From Chloroflexota bacterium (lineage in GTDB: Bacteria; Chloroflexota; Anaerolineae; UBA4142): a DNA stretch of 6,916 bases. Position numbers and translations under genes: made by a program. The notes below the pieces were generated by a model. The model worked only from the letters and a program-made list of their open reading frames with translations, did not search any database and was not told the DNA's origin. The DNA lies in NCBI GenBank assembly GCA_016200825.1, contig JACQEA010000412.1, positions 1 to 6,916 of the forward strand. The letters are read 5' to 3'. Below are positions 4,898 to 6,916 of the stretch, piece by piece. Position 1 is the stretch's first letter; every line of letters begins with the position of its first letter.

Positions 4898-6916
4898 GTG
4901 ACTCGACAAGTACCGCTCGAAAAAGTTAGAAACATTGGTGTGATCGCGCACATTGACGCTGGGAAAACTACGGTCAGTGAGCGCATTTTGTATTTCACCG
5001 GCAAAACGTACAAGATTGGTGAAGTGCATGACGGCACCGCGGTGATGGATTATATGCCGCAAGAACGCGAACGCGGCATTACCATCACTTCTGCCGCGAC
5101 CACCGCGACGTGGAAAGATCATCAAATCAATTTGATTGATACGCCTGGGCATATTGATTTCACCGCCGAAGTGCAACGCTCGTTGCGCGTTCTTGACGGC
5201 GGCATTGTTGTATTTGATGCGGTCGCAGGTGTGCAACCACAATCGGAAACAGTGTGGCGGCAAGCCGATCGCTTTGGCGTACCGCGTCTTGCGTTTGTAA
5301 ACAAGATGGATCGCGTCGGCGCGCAATTTCAGCGCACGATTGATATGATCGCCGAGCGATTGTCTGCAAACCCAGTCGCGATTCAATTGCCGATCGGCGC
5401 GGAAGCCGCGTTCAGCGGCGTAGTTGATTTGCTCGCGATGAAAGCGATTACCTATTCGGACGATCCCGATGCTGCGCCGATCATCAGCGACATTCCCGCG
5501 AATTTGGTGGAGAGCGCAAAGCGTTATCGCGCGATGCTTGTGGAAAAAATCGCGGAGACGGACGAAGCGTTGACGACGAAATATTTGGAAGGACGCGAAA
5601 TTTCTGAAATGGAATTGCGTCCCGCGCTTCGCCGCGCAACAATTTCAAGCCGCGTCGTCCCGGTGCTTTGCGGTGCGGCGCTCAAGAACAAGGGCGTCCA
5701 AATGATGCTCGATGCGGTTGTGGATTTATTGCCTTCTCCTTTAGACATTCCCCCGGTAAAAGGAATTTCTCCCGACGATTCGACAAAAGATGAAACTCGC
5801 GCGCCAGATGAAAATCAGCCGACCGCCGCGTTAGTTTTCAAAATAATTACCGATCCCTACGTTGGCCGATTAGCATTTGTGCGCGTTTATTCCGGCAAAC
5901 TTGCCACTGGCACGACGCTTTTGAATAGCGCGCGCAATCAGCGCGAACGCGTGGGCCGCTTGGTGCGCATGCACGCAAATTCACGCGAAGAAACGGAAGA
6001 AGTGCTCGCGGGCGATATTGCCGCGATCATCGGCCCAAAAAATTCTTTCACGGGCGATACGCTTTGCGATCCCGACAAACCGATTTTGTTGGAAGCGATC
6101 AAATTTCCAGAGCCGGTCATTTCGGTCGCGATCGAACCGCGCACCAAAGCGGATCAAGATAAAATGGCGGACGCGTTGCATCGTCTCTCGGAAGAAGATC
6201 CGACTTTTCGCGTACGCACGGATGAAGAGACCGCGCAGACGATTATTAGCGGGATGGGCGAGTTGCATCTCGACGTGATCGTAGATCGAATGGTGCGCGA
6301 ATTTAAAGTCGCGGCGAATGTGGGTCGTCCGCAAGTCGCGTATCGCGAAACGATTACGCACCCAGTGCGCGCAGAGGGACGTTTTGTGCGTCAGACCGGC
6401 GGACGTGGTCAATACGGTCACGTGTGGTTGGAATTAGAACCCTTGGAAAAAGGCAAAGGGTTTGAATTTGAAAATGCAATCAAGGGCGGCGCGATTCCAA
6501 AAGAATATATCAATCCGGTTGAAAAAGGAATTCGCGAAGCGCTAGATAGCGGCGTACTCGGTGGTTATCCAGTTGTAGATTTGCGCGCGAGTCTAGTGGA
6601 CGGTTCGTACCATGAAGTGGATTCGTCCGAAATGGCATTCAAGATCGCGGGATCTATGGCGTTGAAAGCGGGAATGCAAAGAGGGGGTCCCGTTTTGTTA
6701 GAGCCGATCATGCGCGTCGAGGTTGTCATCCCGGAAAGTTATATGGGTGATGTCATTGGCGATTTGTCCGCGCGGCGCGCGCATATTGATGGCATGGAAT
6801 CGCGATTTGGCGGCACGACCGCGGTCAAAGCATTTGTTCCACTCGCGACAATGTTTGGGTACGCGACTGATTTGCGTTCGGCGACGCAAGGTCGCGGCAC
6901 GTTTACGATGGAGTTC
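4898..6916 (+). CDS. fusA: Translation elongation factor G (3' end outside window)
   Basis: EF-G, the GTPase that drives translocation of tRNA and mRNA after peptide bond formation, and ribosome recycling with RRF. 673 residues are visible, open to the right edge; comparison with E. coli EF-G suggests about 20 C-terminal residues are missing. The GTG at 4898 gives MTRQVPLEKVRNIG, the family N-terminus. GTPase motifs: AHIDAGKTT at 17-25, switch I RGIT at 59-62, DTPGH at 81-85, NKMD at 135-138, and CGAALKNKGVQ for the base-binding loop. Domain II starts near AALVFKIITDPYVG. The domain IV tip GSYHEVDSSE carries His572, equivalent to the conserved tip His of E. coli EF-G, and the domain V block GDVIGDLSARR is present. 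No frameshift was found. The P-loop reads GKTTVSER rather than the commoner GKTTTTER. No good Shine-Dalgarno sequence precedes the GTG (only a weak TTGGA), and the frame is open back to the rpsG stop. Confidence 0.98.
   Translation, partial: MTRQVPLEKVRNIGVIAHIDAGKTTVSERILYFTGKTYKIGEVHDGTAVMDYMPQERERGITITSAATTATWKDHQINLIDTPGHIDFTAEVQRSLRVLDGGIVVFDAVAGVQPQSETVWRQADRFGVPRLAFVNKMDRVGAQFQRTIDMIAERLSANPVAIQLPIGAEAAFSGVVDLLAMKAITYSDDPDAAPIISDIPANLVESAKRYRAMLVEKIAETDEALTTKYLEGREISEMELRPALRRATISSRVVPVLCGAALKNKGVQMMLDAVVDLLPSPLDIPPVKGISPDDSTKDETRAPDENQPTAALVFKIITDPYVGRLAFVRVYSGKLATGTTLLNSARNQRERVGRLVRMHANSREETEEVLAGDIAAIIGPKNSFTGDTLCDPDKPILLEAIKFPEPVISVAIEPRTKADQDKMADALHRLSEEDPTFRVRTDEETAQTIISGMGELHLDVIVDRMVREFKVAANVGRPQVAYRETITHPVRAEGRFVRQTGGRGQYGHVWLELEPLEKGKGFEFENAIKGGAIPKEYINPVEKGIREALDSGVLGGYPVVDLRASLVDGSYHEVDSSEMAFKIAGSMALKAGMQRGGPVLLEPIMRVEVVIPESYMGDVIGDLSARRAHIDGMESRFGGTTAVKAFVPLATMFGYATDLRSATQGRGTFTMEF

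Noticed and set aside
4913..4985. GKTTVSER P-loop as evidence for a divergent EF-G paralogue or a tetracycline-protection protein
   Set aside because: All other motifs, the domain IV tip and the str-operon position are those of canonical EF-G. The two substitutions lie after the nucleotide-contacting residues.
4892..5386. 164-codon minus-strand frame over the start of fusA
   Set aside because: The opposite strand encodes the EF-G GTPase motifs in perfect order, so this is an antisense shadow.

Overview
The window is a piece of a bacterial chromosome carrying the conserved rpoC - rpsL - rpsG - fusA block (RNA polymerase beta' followed by the str operon), all on the + strand. Four genes are read: the 3' part of rpoC (5' end outside the window), complete rpsL (S12) and rpsG (S7), and nearly all of fusA (EF-G, cut at the right edge about 20 codons short). 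The source is most consistent with a Chloroflexota (Anaerolineae-like) bacterium. This is inferred from the RpoC C-terminus, a trigger loop without the proteobacterial insertion, the long-loop type of S12, and a charged Lys/Glu/Gln-rich segment in RpoC. It was not tested by a search.

Layout: rpoC runs from the left edge to its TGA at 3512-3514. A 384-base gene-free stretch (3515-3898) follows. It starts with a perfect-consensus sigma70 promoter (TTGACA, 16-base spacer, TATAAT) three bases after the rpoC stop. After the predicted transcription start comes a leader of about 347 bases almost filled with inverted repeats, ending in two mutually exclusive hairpins, one of which covers the rpsL ribosome binding site. 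rpsL starts with GTG at 3899. rpsG follows after 15 bases with a good Shine-Dalgarno sequence. Between rpsG and fusA lies an 81-base AT-rich spacer made of two direct and two inverted copies of a TGACAAA-type element. It contains a plausible promoter whose start point would fall only a few bases before the fusA GTG.

Together: the transcription machinery (RpoC) is followed by an independently promoted translation operon. S12 and S7 are 30S subunit proteins and EF-G is the translocase. No enzymatic or defence system, mobile element, CRISPR array or tRNA was seen. The best candidate for something undescribed is the structured str-operon leader RNA (about 3552-3898), which may be a ribosomal-protein autoregulatory site or another cis-regulatory RNA. 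The second is the repeat/promoter spacer before fusA, which lacks a Shine-Dalgarno sequence and is open in frame back to the rpsG stop codon.
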